Part shown: in pieces, positions 8,156-16,089 of the stretch
How the letters are laid out: each line of letters opens with the position of its first letter
How positions within the stretch are numbered: position 1 is the stretch's first letter
Assembly (NCBI GenBank): GCA_041751935.1
Contig: JBGSIA010000165.1
Span: 56,087-120,086 of the forward strand
Length of the DNA stretch: 64,000 bases
Direction of reading: 5' to 3'
Source of the DNA: JBBSJZ01 sp041751935
GTDB taxonomy: Bacteria; Planctomycetota; Planctomycetia; Pirellulales; Pirellulaceae
Program-made: the position numbers and the translations under genes
Notes under the pieces: model-generated
The model's input: the letters and a program-made list of their open reading frames with translations, nothing else
Told to the model about the DNA's origin: nothing
Databases searched by the model: none

Positions 8156-10198
8156 TTACACCGGTGAGTAGATATATTCGTAATAGTAATAGTACTCGTA
8201 ATAGTAATAGTCATATTCATACATCGGTTCATATTCATAGTACGTACTAGGATCGGTGACCGAGTATTCGTAGTACTCGTAAGGATCGAAATCAGGATCC
8301 ACTTCTGGATCTTCGTCATCTTCGTCTTGATCATCTGACAACCCATCGACGCTAACCGTGTAAGTCATATTTACGTCAGGCGTTTCCGGCAGCGACAACA
8401 ACGTCAATCTCAGGATGTATTCGCCCTGTGGTAGCCAAGCAAAAGCAGTCCGCGTCACATCCGAAGGTGACGCCATTACCATTCGCACTTCGCGAGTGAA
8501 CGCATCATAAATCGTTAGTTTCACCGATTCGCCAGTCTCTCCGCCGGACGCGTTGAGATCGAAGCGATAAAGTTTCGTTTTCGCAGCGGTCCACCGCACA
8601 AATTCATCGACCGACGAGTCAACGTCGCCAGTGGTCAATAAGTTCATTTGAGTGCTTGGCGACGTAAATTCAGCCGTAGCGACAAAATTTCCGACACTAA
8701 CAATTGAACCGGGATCAACACTAATGCGAATGTAGTAGTCTTTGCTCGCCTCCGGTTGCGCCACTTCGAGTGTCCAGGTTCCGTCACCATGAAGTCGTCC
8801 CGACGCACCAACACTGTCACCATTGGCGTCGACCAAACTGACTCGCACACGTGGCTTGTCCAGTCCGACGCCAACCACAGTGACGACAAGTCGGTGCGAG
8901 GCGTCCGCTGGCGAAGTAATTTTCAAATAATCAATATCGGTCGCCGCAGAGACCGACGACGGTAACTCGTATCGCGTGCCGGAATCAAGCGTTTCGGGAC
9001 TGAGCGAAATCGCATCGGCAATACTGTCATTCGCGCCCAGTTCGGTATCCTGGAGCGAATAGTTCGTCTGCAGTGCACCCGCACCAGCATCGTAGTCGCT
9101 AAACACAGGATCGTTTGCCTGGACGACCTCGGATCGGTAGTCAACTTCCAACACGTAGTCGCCAACGGAGTAGATATCTGAAGGATCCGATGGTGACACT
9201 CGTAAATAAAGGGGAGTTTGACTATTCGAATCACTTATTTGAAGCCTAATGTCATTGTCAAATACCGATGCCGACTCGGCGTCCAGGAGCACTTGCCCGG
9301 TAGCATCTAAAATTTCCAGCCGAGCCTTAAGAAGACTGACACCTGCGGTACGCACGCGAATCGTGACGTCGTCGCGACCAGTCAACGGAACAATTTCGTA
9401 GTGGTCGATGTCAGCGGAATTTGACAAACTTCCACGTGTCCGAATGACATCAAAATCCGCCATGAATCCGACCGGAGTTGGAATCAATGTCGCAACCGTC
9501 AACTGTCCATTGTCCGTTGGTTCATAAGGGTCAGTCCGTGCCCCATAGATCTGTAGTAGAGCGTCGATGTCAATTTGCGTTAGGATCCCTTTGGGCACCG
9601 TGTACTGTCGAAACATCACAGTCCAGTCCAACGCGTTGTCATCGACGCCCAGCGTGTTCCCCGTCTCATGCAACAAGACACTGAACAGGTCGCGGTCGCC
9701 GACACCCAGCGTTGCCGGATCCGGCGCAATCTCATCAGCCCAGTCGTGGTATTGGAACTGCTGGTCCGAATTCAGCATCACGTCGCCTGAATAAGTCCCA
9801 GCGACCGATTGGAATGGCAATGAGTTAGCCACCAATCCAGTTTGTGGGAACGCGCCGATGCGGAAGTCCCCAAAGCGTGGATCGCTTTGCAGGAAGCCTG
9901 CGGCGCCAAAGTCGAGATTGTGATCGTTTCGCAAGCCAATATTGATGTCCGCGTGTACTGCCCAAGTTTGATAAGCTCGAAGAGCCAGTTCTTGCCATTG
10001 CTGGCGTTGGGTAATCGTATCAAGCGTCTGTGAGATATTGTTCGTGTAAGCGCCGATTCCAGCCCCATCGGACGGAAAGCTAATGGTCAAATCACGAGGC
10101 TCGGGCCAAGGCGTTCCAAACGCTGCTAGTAAATTTCGAGTTTCCAAGCCTTCGAGATTGATCGAAGCAGCATTGCGACGGCGATTCTTACGATTCAT
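8156..10198 (-). CDS. Exported matrixin-like pseudo-protease with three PPC-like domains and acidic Tyr-rich tail
   Basis: A 680-residue protein. The N-terminus MNRKNRRRN...LEGLETRNLLAAF carries the LExRxLLA motif common on planctomycete exported proteins. A metzincin-like domain follows (residues 40-240) in which the zinc site reads LLHETGNTLGVDDN at about residue 177: the first His and Glu are present, but the second His of HExxH is Asn and the third ligand is Asp, so activity is doubtful. Three beta-sandwich repeats resembling pre-peptidase C-terminal domains follow (starts near DIDHYEIVP, DIDYLKITS, VDEFVRWTA). The C-terminus is an acidic linker then 43 residues with 20 tyrosines. The start at 10198 has GAG 10 bases upstream; ATG at 10204 is possible. 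The sulfotransferase gene is directly downstream. Confidence 0.8.
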   Translation of the reverse strand: MNRKNRRRNAASINLEGLETRNLLAAFGTPWPEPRDLTISFPSDGAGIGAYTNNISQTLDTITQRQQWQELALRAYQTWAVHADINIGLRNDHNLDFGAAGFLQSDPRFGDFRIGAFPQTGLVANSLPFQSVAGTYSGDVMLNSDQQFQYHDWADEIAPDPATLGVGDRDLFSVLLHETGNTLGVDDNALDWTVMFRQYTVPKGILTQIDIDALLQIYGARTDPYEPTDNGQLTVATLIPTPVGFMADFDVIRTRGSLSNSADIDHYEIVPLTGRDDVTIRVRTAGVSLLKARLEILDATGQVLLDAESASVFDNDIRLQISDSNSQTPLYLRVSPSDPSDIYSVGDYVLEVDYRSEVVQANDPVFSDYDAGAGALQTNYSLQDTELGANDSIADAISLSPETLDSGTRYELPSSVSAATDIDYLKITSPADASHRLVVTVVGVGLDKPRVRVSLVDANGDSVGASGRLHGDGTWTLEVAQPEASKDYYIRISVDPGSIVSVGNFVATAEFTSPSTQMNLLTTGDVDSSVDEFVRWTAAKTKLYRFDLNASGGETGESVKLTIYDAFTREVRMVMASPSDVTRTAFAWLPQGEYILRLTLLSLPETPDVNMTYTVSVDGLSDDQDEDDEDPEVDPDFDPYEYYEYSVTDPSTYYEYEPMYEYDYYYYEYYYYYEYIYSPV
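8159..8287 (-). repeat. Tyr/Glu-codon low-complexity tract encoding the C-terminal tail
   Basis: A run dominated by TAC/TAT and GAA/GAG codons encodes 43 residues with 20 Tyr and several acidic residues (pieces such as PYEYYEYS and EYDYYYYEYYYYYEYIY). The DNA looks like an imperfect trinucleotide repeat that could expand or contract. Confidence 0.9.
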
Positions 10199-10248
10199 AA
10201 ACATTTTCTCGGGTAGTCGACAAACGGGAACAAAAAACACGTAAGACT

Positions 10249-10277
10249 CTGGCATCAAAGCTGCGCCTTGATGCCAG
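10249..10277 (-). terminator. Hairpin with trailing T-run between kinase and Tyr-tail genes
   Basis: A perfect 10-bp inverted repeat, CTGGCATCAA (10249-10258) / TTGATGCCAG (10268-10277), with a 9-base loop. On the minus strand it is followed about 11 bases later by TTTTTT. It could attenuate read-through from the kinase gene or be a partial terminator; the spacing to the T-run is longer than ideal. Confidence 0.4.
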
Positions 10278-10371
10278 GTGGCGATCCAAGGTTTCATCGA
10301 TAGCGGGCAGCCTGTTCGCGCTTGAGTACCACTGATCTATCAATCGAAGGACGCTCTTTGATTGCACCGGA

Positions 10372-13300
10372 TTATTCGATTTGGTTATCGACCGGTGACA
10401 ACGGAGAAATTTCTTGAGATGTCTTCGGTCCCAACATGAAGGTCCGCTGTACTGCAAGAAATCCCGGTAGACTACGAATTTTCTTCAGATCGGGGTCGGT
10501 TGCCAGTTGATCCGGCTCGTAACCCGCACGCAGCGCCTGTGCTAAAAACCCAACGGCGCGTCGATGATTGAATTCGTCTGGCATCAAAGCACAGACACAC
10601 GCAGCTTGATACAGTGTGCGAGGCGAGTTGGGTGTCTCTATCGCTTTGTTTAAATCAAGAATTGCTTCCTCGAAACGTTCCAGTTGTGCCAGCCATACCG
10701 CTCGGTCGATGAATGCTCGTTCATAATGCGGTTCGTTCTGTGTTACCTGACCAAGGATATCAATCGCTTCCTCGCGACGATCAAGCTTGATCGCCAATAG
10801 ACTAGCAATCTTGACTTGAATAACACTGCTGCCGGGATTCAATTCGTCGGCGCGACGAAGGTCTTCAAGGGCCGCGTTAGGATCTAAGTCACGTCGTGCC
10901 GATGCACGAGCGATGCATGCGGACGCCGTGAGGCCATCCTTCTGAGCAATGGCTAAAGCAAAATCTCGGTCCGCTTCATCATTCAACCCCTGGTTGCGAT
11001 AAGCGCGACTACGAAGCAGTAAGACCTCAACGTTATCGGGCGAGTGTTTTAACCCCAGAGAAAGATCCGCCAAGCCTTCGTCGGTCCGACCCTGTGCTAG
11101 TCGAATGAGTGCACGGTTAGTGAGTGCCGAAGTAAGTGTGGGTTCGAACTCGAATGCTCGAGTGAAGTCTTGTTCCGCGAGGTCTCCTTGACCGAGTCTG
11201 AAGTAACAAAGACCCCGCAGCAATCGCAGTCGTGATGAGGTTTGAGCATGCTCGATGGATTGCGTGAACGATATTTTGGCATTCTCGTACTGGCCCAGGT
11301 TGTATTGTGATCGTCCCAACATTGTCCAGCGAAGCGCGGATGGGATGCTGGCGCGATCAGACAACTTCGTCAATAACTCGACAGAGTCCTGCCATCTACG
11401 AATCGAAACCAATCTAACCGCTTCGAGGTAAAGCTCCGTATCACTGTCAAAATCCAATCGTAATGCAGTGCGGAAAAGCGTGTTGAATTCTTCTTTCTGT
11501 CCTGACAGACGGGCTCGTTCTGCTTCGAGAAATTTGCACGCTCGCGAAGTCTTCGGACCGCGAATTCGAGCTGCAGCCTCGATCAATTGGTCCAAGCGAG
11601 CGAGCTGTGTCTTGTCTAAAGCAGATTTTCGAAAGGTACTGCGAAGTTGGACCGATTCTGCAACGCCTGTTTGTACAATGTGTCTCAACAACGCCTCACG
11701 TCGAGAATCTGGGTCATCGACGCCAGGACGGTCCAAGCCGAAAACGTCGACTACATTCGGTTCCAAGACACCAAACTCTTCGAGCGGTTGCATTGCTGCA
11801 GCAATGCCGTCTTCGGCACTGCGTAGCGGGTCAGCCATCGCTGACGCTAGAGCCAACGACGACTTTGCTGAAAACGCATTGAACTTAGCGGCCGCTGTTA
11901 GTTGGTCAGATCGAGCATGCGTCGTATACGCGAACCAAGCGGTACCAAGGAGCAAGGTGCCAAGAGACAAACTAATCGCTGCACCGGAGGTCCAATGAGG
12001 ATTTCGTCGAAACCATTTGCGCATTCGATGCGTCATTGGCTCGCGAGCCGTTATCAGCGATTCTCCTCGGTGCTCGCGAACCAGATCCTCGTGCACTTGC
12101 TCCGCAGTTTCATATCGATCCTGTGGAGAGAACTCAAGCAATTTGCCGATAATCGATCGCATGCTTGGCGAAACTTCGTCAGCGATATGCCAATCCAGAG
12201 ACGATTTTCGTGCAGCATAGGCCGGTGCCAAATCAATAGGGGCGACGGAGTTGGGCGATGGATAAGGAAGTCTCCCCGTAACAAACTCATACAACATCAC
12301 GCCCAGACTGTAGAGATCCGCGGAAGGATGACGAGGCGCCAAGTCAGATCCCGTCTTCATCAGGTCGCTTAATGATTCCGGTGGCATGTATGGCAGCGTT
12401 CCACCTACGTACTTTGGCTTTCGATGCCCAATCGTTTGTGCCAAGTTAAAGTCCAGTAGCGCCGGTTCACCATCATTACGTATCAAAACGTTGCCGGGTT
12501 TCAGGTCACCATGCAAAATCCCTCTCGCATGAGAATGTGCCAACGCGCTCGCTATCCGGCTAAATATCCATGTAGCTAAGTCGCCACAACCGAGTTGTAC
12601 GAGATCGTTTAATGGCTTCAACACCGCACCGTCATCCGCAGCCGGCACAAGTAAAGGTGTGCGTTGATCCGACAATGATTCGCAGTCTGTCGCTCGGATT
12701 GTCGACACCTGAACTCGTTTTCGCACCGTTGCCGCCAGAGTCTCGCCACATCGGTCCAGTCCACAATTTATTTCTTTGAGGAATTCAGCCAACGTCACTC
12801 GGCCAGCATACGGCATGCAAATCACGGATTGCGATCCAATGCTGTGAATCGAGTGGATAGGAACGATGTTTGTATGCTGTAGCGTCGCCATGTACTGTGA
12901 CTCAGCAATCGCCGTGTCGATTACTTTCAGCACGACATAGCGATTCGCCAGTTCCGCTTGGATCGCCAAGTACACGCTGCCAAATGAGCCTTGGCCAATT
13001 TCGTCAATTATTTCAAATCCGATCCTATGCAGCGTGTTCGCAAGCTTCGATTCAACAATCTCGGAATTAGTGATCGAGTGTTTCTGGATTCCTTGACAAC
13101 TTAGCAATGACGATGACAACTCGACTAAACTTTGGAACCAAGGTGCGTCGCTGACACCCGGTAAGTTCTGCCAACGTGATACATGCAACGGTTGGCCCGC
13201 GACTGAGCGAGCTCGATAGTCCTCAAACGCGATTTGCGATACACATTCTGAGTGCTCAAGTAGCTCCGCAAAGGTGCAGAAATAGTTATCAAGATCAACC

Positions 13301-13485
13301 GTGAGGCCGCGTTTTGTTTTAAGTTCGATATCGACTCGAACGAATTCTGTAATGGCCAGCGCTCTTCCTTGCAAATCATGCTGGTCCAATAAGGATTGAA
13401 TATTCGCAAACGAATCTGGGGACCAATTTTCCTCGAATTGATCGATTGCGTCTTCGAGCGGATCAATTTGTGTGGGATGGAACAT
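10372..13485 (-). CDS. Membrane Ser/Thr protein kinase with cytoplasmic N-extension and C-terminal TPR array
   Basis: A 1037-residue protein. Residues 1-155 are a non-kinase extension; the kinase domain follows with glycine loop EIGQGSFGSVYLA, the lysine in VVLKVID, a catalytic loop HGDLKPGNVLI (HGD in place of HRD), a metal motif DFN in place of DFG, and GTLPYMPPESL. About 60 unusual residues are inserted in the middle of the kinase domain. One membrane segment (SGAAISLSLGTLLLGTAWFAY) follows near residue 510, and about 500 residues of TPR-type helices are then predicted on the far side. The catalytic Asp and Lys are retained, so activity is plausible. Start chosen at ATG 13485 with GAGG 11 bases upstream. 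It lies just downstream of an ECF sigma gene, a pairing frequent in planctomycetes. Confidence 0.9.
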   Translation of the reverse strand: MFHPTQIDPLEDAIDQFEENWSPDSFANIQSLLDQHDLQGRALAITEFVRVDIELKTKRGLTVDLDNYFCTFAELLEHSECVSQIAFEDYRARSVAGQPLHVSRWQNLPGVSDAPWFQSLVELSSSLLSCQGIQKHSITNSEIVESKLANTLHRIGFEIIDEIGQGSFGSVYLAIQAELANRYVVLKVIDTAIAESQYMATLQHTNIVPIHSIHSIGSQSVICMPYAGRVTLAEFLKEINCGLDRCGETLAATVRKRVQVSTIRATDCESLSDQRTPLLVPAADDGAVLKPLNDLVQLGCGDLATWIFSRIASALAHSHARGILHGDLKPGNVLIRNDGEPALLDFNLAQTIGHRKPKYVGGTLPYMPPESLSDLMKTGSDLAPRHPSADLYSLGVMLYEFVTGRLPYPSPNSVAPIDLAPAYAARKSSLDWHIADEVSPSMRSIIGKLLEFSPQDRYETAEQVHEDLVREHRGESLITAREPMTHRMRKWFRRNPHWTSGAAISLSLGTLLLGTAWFAYTTHARSDQLTAAAKFNAFSAKSSLALASAMADPLRSAEDGIAAAMQPLEEFGVLEPNVVDVFGLDRPGVDDPDSRREALLRHIVQTGVAESVQLRSTFRKSALDKTQLARLDQLIEAAARIRGPKTSRACKFLEAERARLSGQKEEFNTLFRTALRLDFDSDTELYLEAVRLVSIRRWQDSVELLTKLSDRASIPSALRWTMLGRSQYNLGQYENAKISFTQSIEHAQTSSRLRLLRGLCYFRLGQGDLAEQDFTRAFEFEPTLTSALTNRALIRLAQGRTDEGLADLSLGLKHSPDNVEVLLLRSRAYRNQGLNDEADRDFALAIAQKDGLTASACIARASARRDLDPNAALEDLRRADELNPGSSVIQVKIASLLAIKLDRREEAIDILGQVTQNEPHYERAFIDRAVWLAQLERFEEAILDLNKAIETPNSPRTLYQAACVCALMPDEFNHRRAVGFLAQALRAGYEPDQLATDPDLKKIRSLPGFLAVQRTFMLGPKTSQEISPLSPVDNQIE

Positions 13486-13560
13486 GTCGATATCATCCTC
13501 CGGGTGGAGCAAGTCCTTATTTCGTCGACAATGGAGGCGACTACGGGCCTCCTTCAAGGG

Positions 13561-13590
13561 GAGTCAAATTTTGACCGAGATGCCGACACG
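13561..13590 (-). promoter_or_regulatory. 30-bp element, copy A, upstream of kinase gene
   Basis: On the plus strand this begins GAGTCAAATT and ends TGCCGACACG. It matches 24 of 30 bases of the stretch at 14493-14522, in the same orientation. It lies 76-105 bases upstream of the kinase start, between sigma and kinase genes. Candidate promoter or operator of the adjacent ECF sigma factor; function is inferred. Confidence 0.5.
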
Positions 13591-13665
13591 TATTCTTCGG
13601 ATTTTCTTCGAGATTCGGAAAAAAAGACTTAAGATAGTTTTGATCGCAGGTTGAGTCGTCGTCGC

Positions 13666-14280
13666 CTAATTGTCGTCAAGCAACAATTCGGCTAGTTGTT
13701 CGCGACATCGTTGAAGGCTGCGTTCGACCGTTCGCAGGCTGCGACCAATCGCGTTGCTAATCTCGTCAATGCTGTGGCCTTGAATTCGCATCGAGAGGAC
13801 TTCACGATCCAGCGGACGCAGTAATCCGACTGTCTCGCGGACGCACAGCGCAAGGAAATCTGCGGCCGACTCGTCGACGGCCAATGCGTTGTCCTCGGTT
13901 TCCAGGACTTCAGAGCGTTGGGAATCGCGTCGCTGAGCCGCTTGGTACGTAGCCTTGCGTCGCAATTTGTTTACGGCAATGACAGCCAACAAATTCCAAA
14001 GGGTGCTCCCTGGTGGTGCCATGTAGTGCCCCGCTTGCACACCGCGAAACATGCTCTTGAACACCGACTGCACAATGTCCTCGGGTTCCGTGGTCGCTCT
14101 GAGTTGGGCTCCCAATTTGGAATCGACCAATTCGAACACACGGTGAGCGTACCGCTCATAAAGTGCGGTCGCTGCAAGCTCGTCCCCATCGCGCACCCTC
14201 GCTACCAGTGAACGATCGGAATACGATAGTTTACCTAACGCGGCACGATCGTCAGGGGATGAAAGGGGATTAAGCGTCAC
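13666..14280 (-). CDS. ECF-type RNA polymerase sigma factor
   Basis: A 204-residue sigma-70-like factor. Region 2 is visible as ATALYERYAHRVFELV ... EPEDIVQSVFKSMFRG, followed by a linker, and region 4 as LRPLDREVLSMRIQGHSIDEI with the helix-turn-helix ending SLRTVERSLQRCREQL. Length and motifs match the planctomycete ECF groups that are paired with Ser/Thr kinases rather than with a membrane anti-sigma factor; no anti-sigma gene is adjacent. The next gene downstream on the same strand is the kinase at 10372-13485. A 30-bp element repeated upstream of both genes may be its own target site (inference). Confidence 0.92.
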   Translation of the reverse strand: MTLNPLSSPDDRAALGKLSYSDRSLVARVRDGDELAATALYERYAHRVFELVDSKLGAQLRATTEPEDIVQSVFKSMFRGVQAGHYMAPPGSTLWNLLAVIAVNKLRRKATYQAAQRRDSQRSEVLETEDNALAVDESAADFLALCVRETVGLLRPLDREVLSMRIQGHSIDEISNAIGRSLRTVERSLQRCREQLAELLLDDN

Positions 14281-14635
14281 AGCACATGTCGTTGGAAAGA
14301 CGTCTCGATACGTTTCCCAGCAACAATAACGGTCACAGTCAAAAACTCAACAGTGTATTAACTGTCAGTCAAAAATATGAGTGTAGCCTGTACATCCCCT
14401 ACTGGCTAATGAGTAATGGTGCCCCTGCACAGGCCACACCCATAGATTGAAGCCCCGCTCTGCGGAATTTGGGTTTGGCCTTCTAAGAGGTAGAGTCAAA
14501 TTGCGACGCAATTGCCGACACGAAATCCGAGATATTTTGAAAAGAATATTTGGGGTAACCAAGCGAGGCGTTCAACAAACTGCGCAAACCCTTTTCGGAA
14601 GAGACTTTACGCGATCGGCGCCAATACACGTCCCA
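14281..14635. other. Non-coding gap upstream of sigma gene
   Basis: 355 bases with no supportable gene. They hold the second copy of the 30-bp element (14493-14522) and AT-rich stretches that probably carry the sigma gene's promoter. Nothing else recognisable. Confidence 0.6.
14493..14522 (-). promoter_or_regulatory. 30-bp element, copy B, upstream of ECF sigma gene
   Basis: Begins GAGTCAAATT and ends TTGCCGACACG on the plus strand. Identical to copy A at positions 1-10, 13-15, 18 and 21-30. It lies 213-242 bases upstream of the sigma start, oriented the same way relative to its gene as copy A. Confidence 0.5.
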
Positions 14636-15307
14636 TCACGAAGAGGGTTGCCGTTTCGATTGCCAGGAAGTAAGTAGCAATTCGGCGGCATCGTACGCGG
14701 AGTGGGCAATAATCGGGACGAGTAGATTGCCCGACCAGACCATCAAGATGCCAAAATACAAGCCCATCAGTCCAGCAATGACTACGTACAGTTTGCTGAT
14801 TGGATGAACGAGCCCAAAGGCAACTGACGAACCAATGATCGCCGCCCACAGCTCCGCAGTTTCCACATCGGGCAATCGCCACAAGGATACCGCACCTTGC
14901 ATCGACCCGCCCGCCATCCACGGCAACATCCAGCCTCGGAATAACAGCTCTTCACCGACTCCTGCGCACAGACTGATCAGTACCAGCTCCAACGGGCTCA
15001 GGCTCAGAAGCGACTTGAGCAGGCCATCGTTTCCCAAAAGCTCCAGGTCTCGGATGGGTTTCCAGGGAATTCGTTTGAACGCCTCCACAAACACAACCAA
15101 TGGAATGGTTGCCGCCAATCCGTACAAAACGCCCCAGCCGATCGCTGCATAATCGCTGGGGTCCCATTTCGGCACGTAAGCGCGAGGATCTGGTCCGATC
15201 ACCCAGCCGATGACGATTGCCAATAATCCGAGCCCCATCTCCAATATCACCGCAGTACGAAATACATCGTCGGGCGTTTGATCGGTCGAATCACTGGGCT
15301 CATCCAC
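14636..15307 (-). CDS. CPBP-family intramembrane metalloprotease
   Basis: A polytopic membrane protein of about 223 residues with the three CPBP (Rce1/ABI) motifs: GEELLFRGWM (glutamates and Arg), FGLVHP (His) and a C-terminal HSAYD. Four or more hydrophobic helices are visible, for example LLAIVIGWVIG and LVVIA-type stretches. The family cleaves or processes membrane substrates; CPBP proteins in bacteria are often linked to self-immunity or protein maturation, but the substrate here is unknown. The start is uncertain: GTG at 15307 follows CAGG at suitable spacing; an in-frame GTG at 15364 would add 19 residues that look unstructured. Confidence 0.82.
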   Translation of the reverse strand: MDEPSDSTDQTPDDVFRTAVILEMGLGLLAIVIGWVIGPDPRAYVPKWDPSDYAAIGWGVLYGLAATIPLVVFVEAFKRIPWKPIRDLELLGNDGLLKSLLSLSPLELVLISLCAGVGEELLFRGWMLPWMAGGSMQGAVSLWRLPDVETAELWAAIIGSSVAFGLVHPISKLYVVIAGLMGLYFGILMVWSGNLLVPIIAHSAYDAAELLLTSWQSKRQPSS

Positions 15308-15519
15308 GCAAATTGCCTGATAAATTGGAGGGTGGGATGATGATAGCGGGCCGGCCCCGTGCACCTAAAGTGTAGCGACTGCGGCAACGACCGTCCGCAA
15401 TGCCGATAGAGCGTTCCCGACGGTAGGGTATTAACGGATTCAAATTCTTCAACAAAAAGTTGGAATGTAGAGGCATGCGCAAATAAAGTGTTTGAGTACC
15501 CCTCATTTGTTGGAATTTT

Positions 15520-15960
15520 ATGAACGCGATCCAAATTCACGCCCCGCACCGCTCCACATCCCGTCCTGTCGGTGAGCGCTCTGAAGTACAAAGCATCGAC
15601 GGTGACCTAACGTACACAGGCCAATGTGGCTTGGAACCCGAATTTGTAAACGGAGCCAACGGAAATCACGCCCTCAACGACGACCAGGTGCAGCGGATCA
15701 CGAAAGCGATTGCTGACCCGCAACGATTTGCAATCTTGGAAAGCATCGCCAAACATGCCGAGTTGCCTTGCAAGACGTTGGTGGCGACATTGAGCATCAA
15801 GCAAGCAACCATCTCGCATCATCTGAAGGAACTGGTTGCTGCTGAGTTGATCGAGTCTCGTAAGCAGGGCCAGCGGGCGATCCTATCCTGTCGTCGTGAT
15901 ATTTGCGATGCCTACCTTTCAGCGCTGAGAAGCCGTTTTGAACCCGGCACGACGCACTGA
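15520..15960 (+). CDS. ArsR-family transcriptional regulator
   Basis: A 146-residue protein with a non-conserved 50-residue N-terminus, then a winged helix-turn-helix of ArsR type: ITKAIADPQRFAILESI, a helix around KTLVATLSIKQATISHHLKEL (recognition helix with ISHHL) and the wing VAAELIESRKQGQRAI. No metal-binding CxC motif of the ArsR/SmtB kind is seen near the recognition helix (only ELPCKT and a late CRRDIC), so it may not sense metal. It stands alone between a divergent protease gene and the convergent vWA gene; target genes are unknown. Confidence 0.9.
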   Translation: MNAIQIHAPHRSTSRPVGERSEVQSIDGDLTYTGQCGLEPEFVNGANGNHALNDDQVQRITKAIADPQRFAILESIAKHAELPCKTLVATLSIKQATISHHLKELVAAELIESRKQGQRAILSCRRDICDAYLSALRSRFEPGTTH

Positions 15961-16089
15961 TAATGAGCGTTCGGTTTTCGATCCGATGACGTGAGCTGGA
16001 TCTGATGAAGGTAGTGAAAACATCTACGCGTGTTTAACTGCGTGCTCAACACTCCCAGGCTTCCGCTGCGGCGTCTTCAATAAGGATGC

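Noticed and set aside
8159..8287. Tyr-codon tract as a CRISPR or microsatellite
   Set aside because: It has no repeat-spacer structure and is in frame with the upstream protein.
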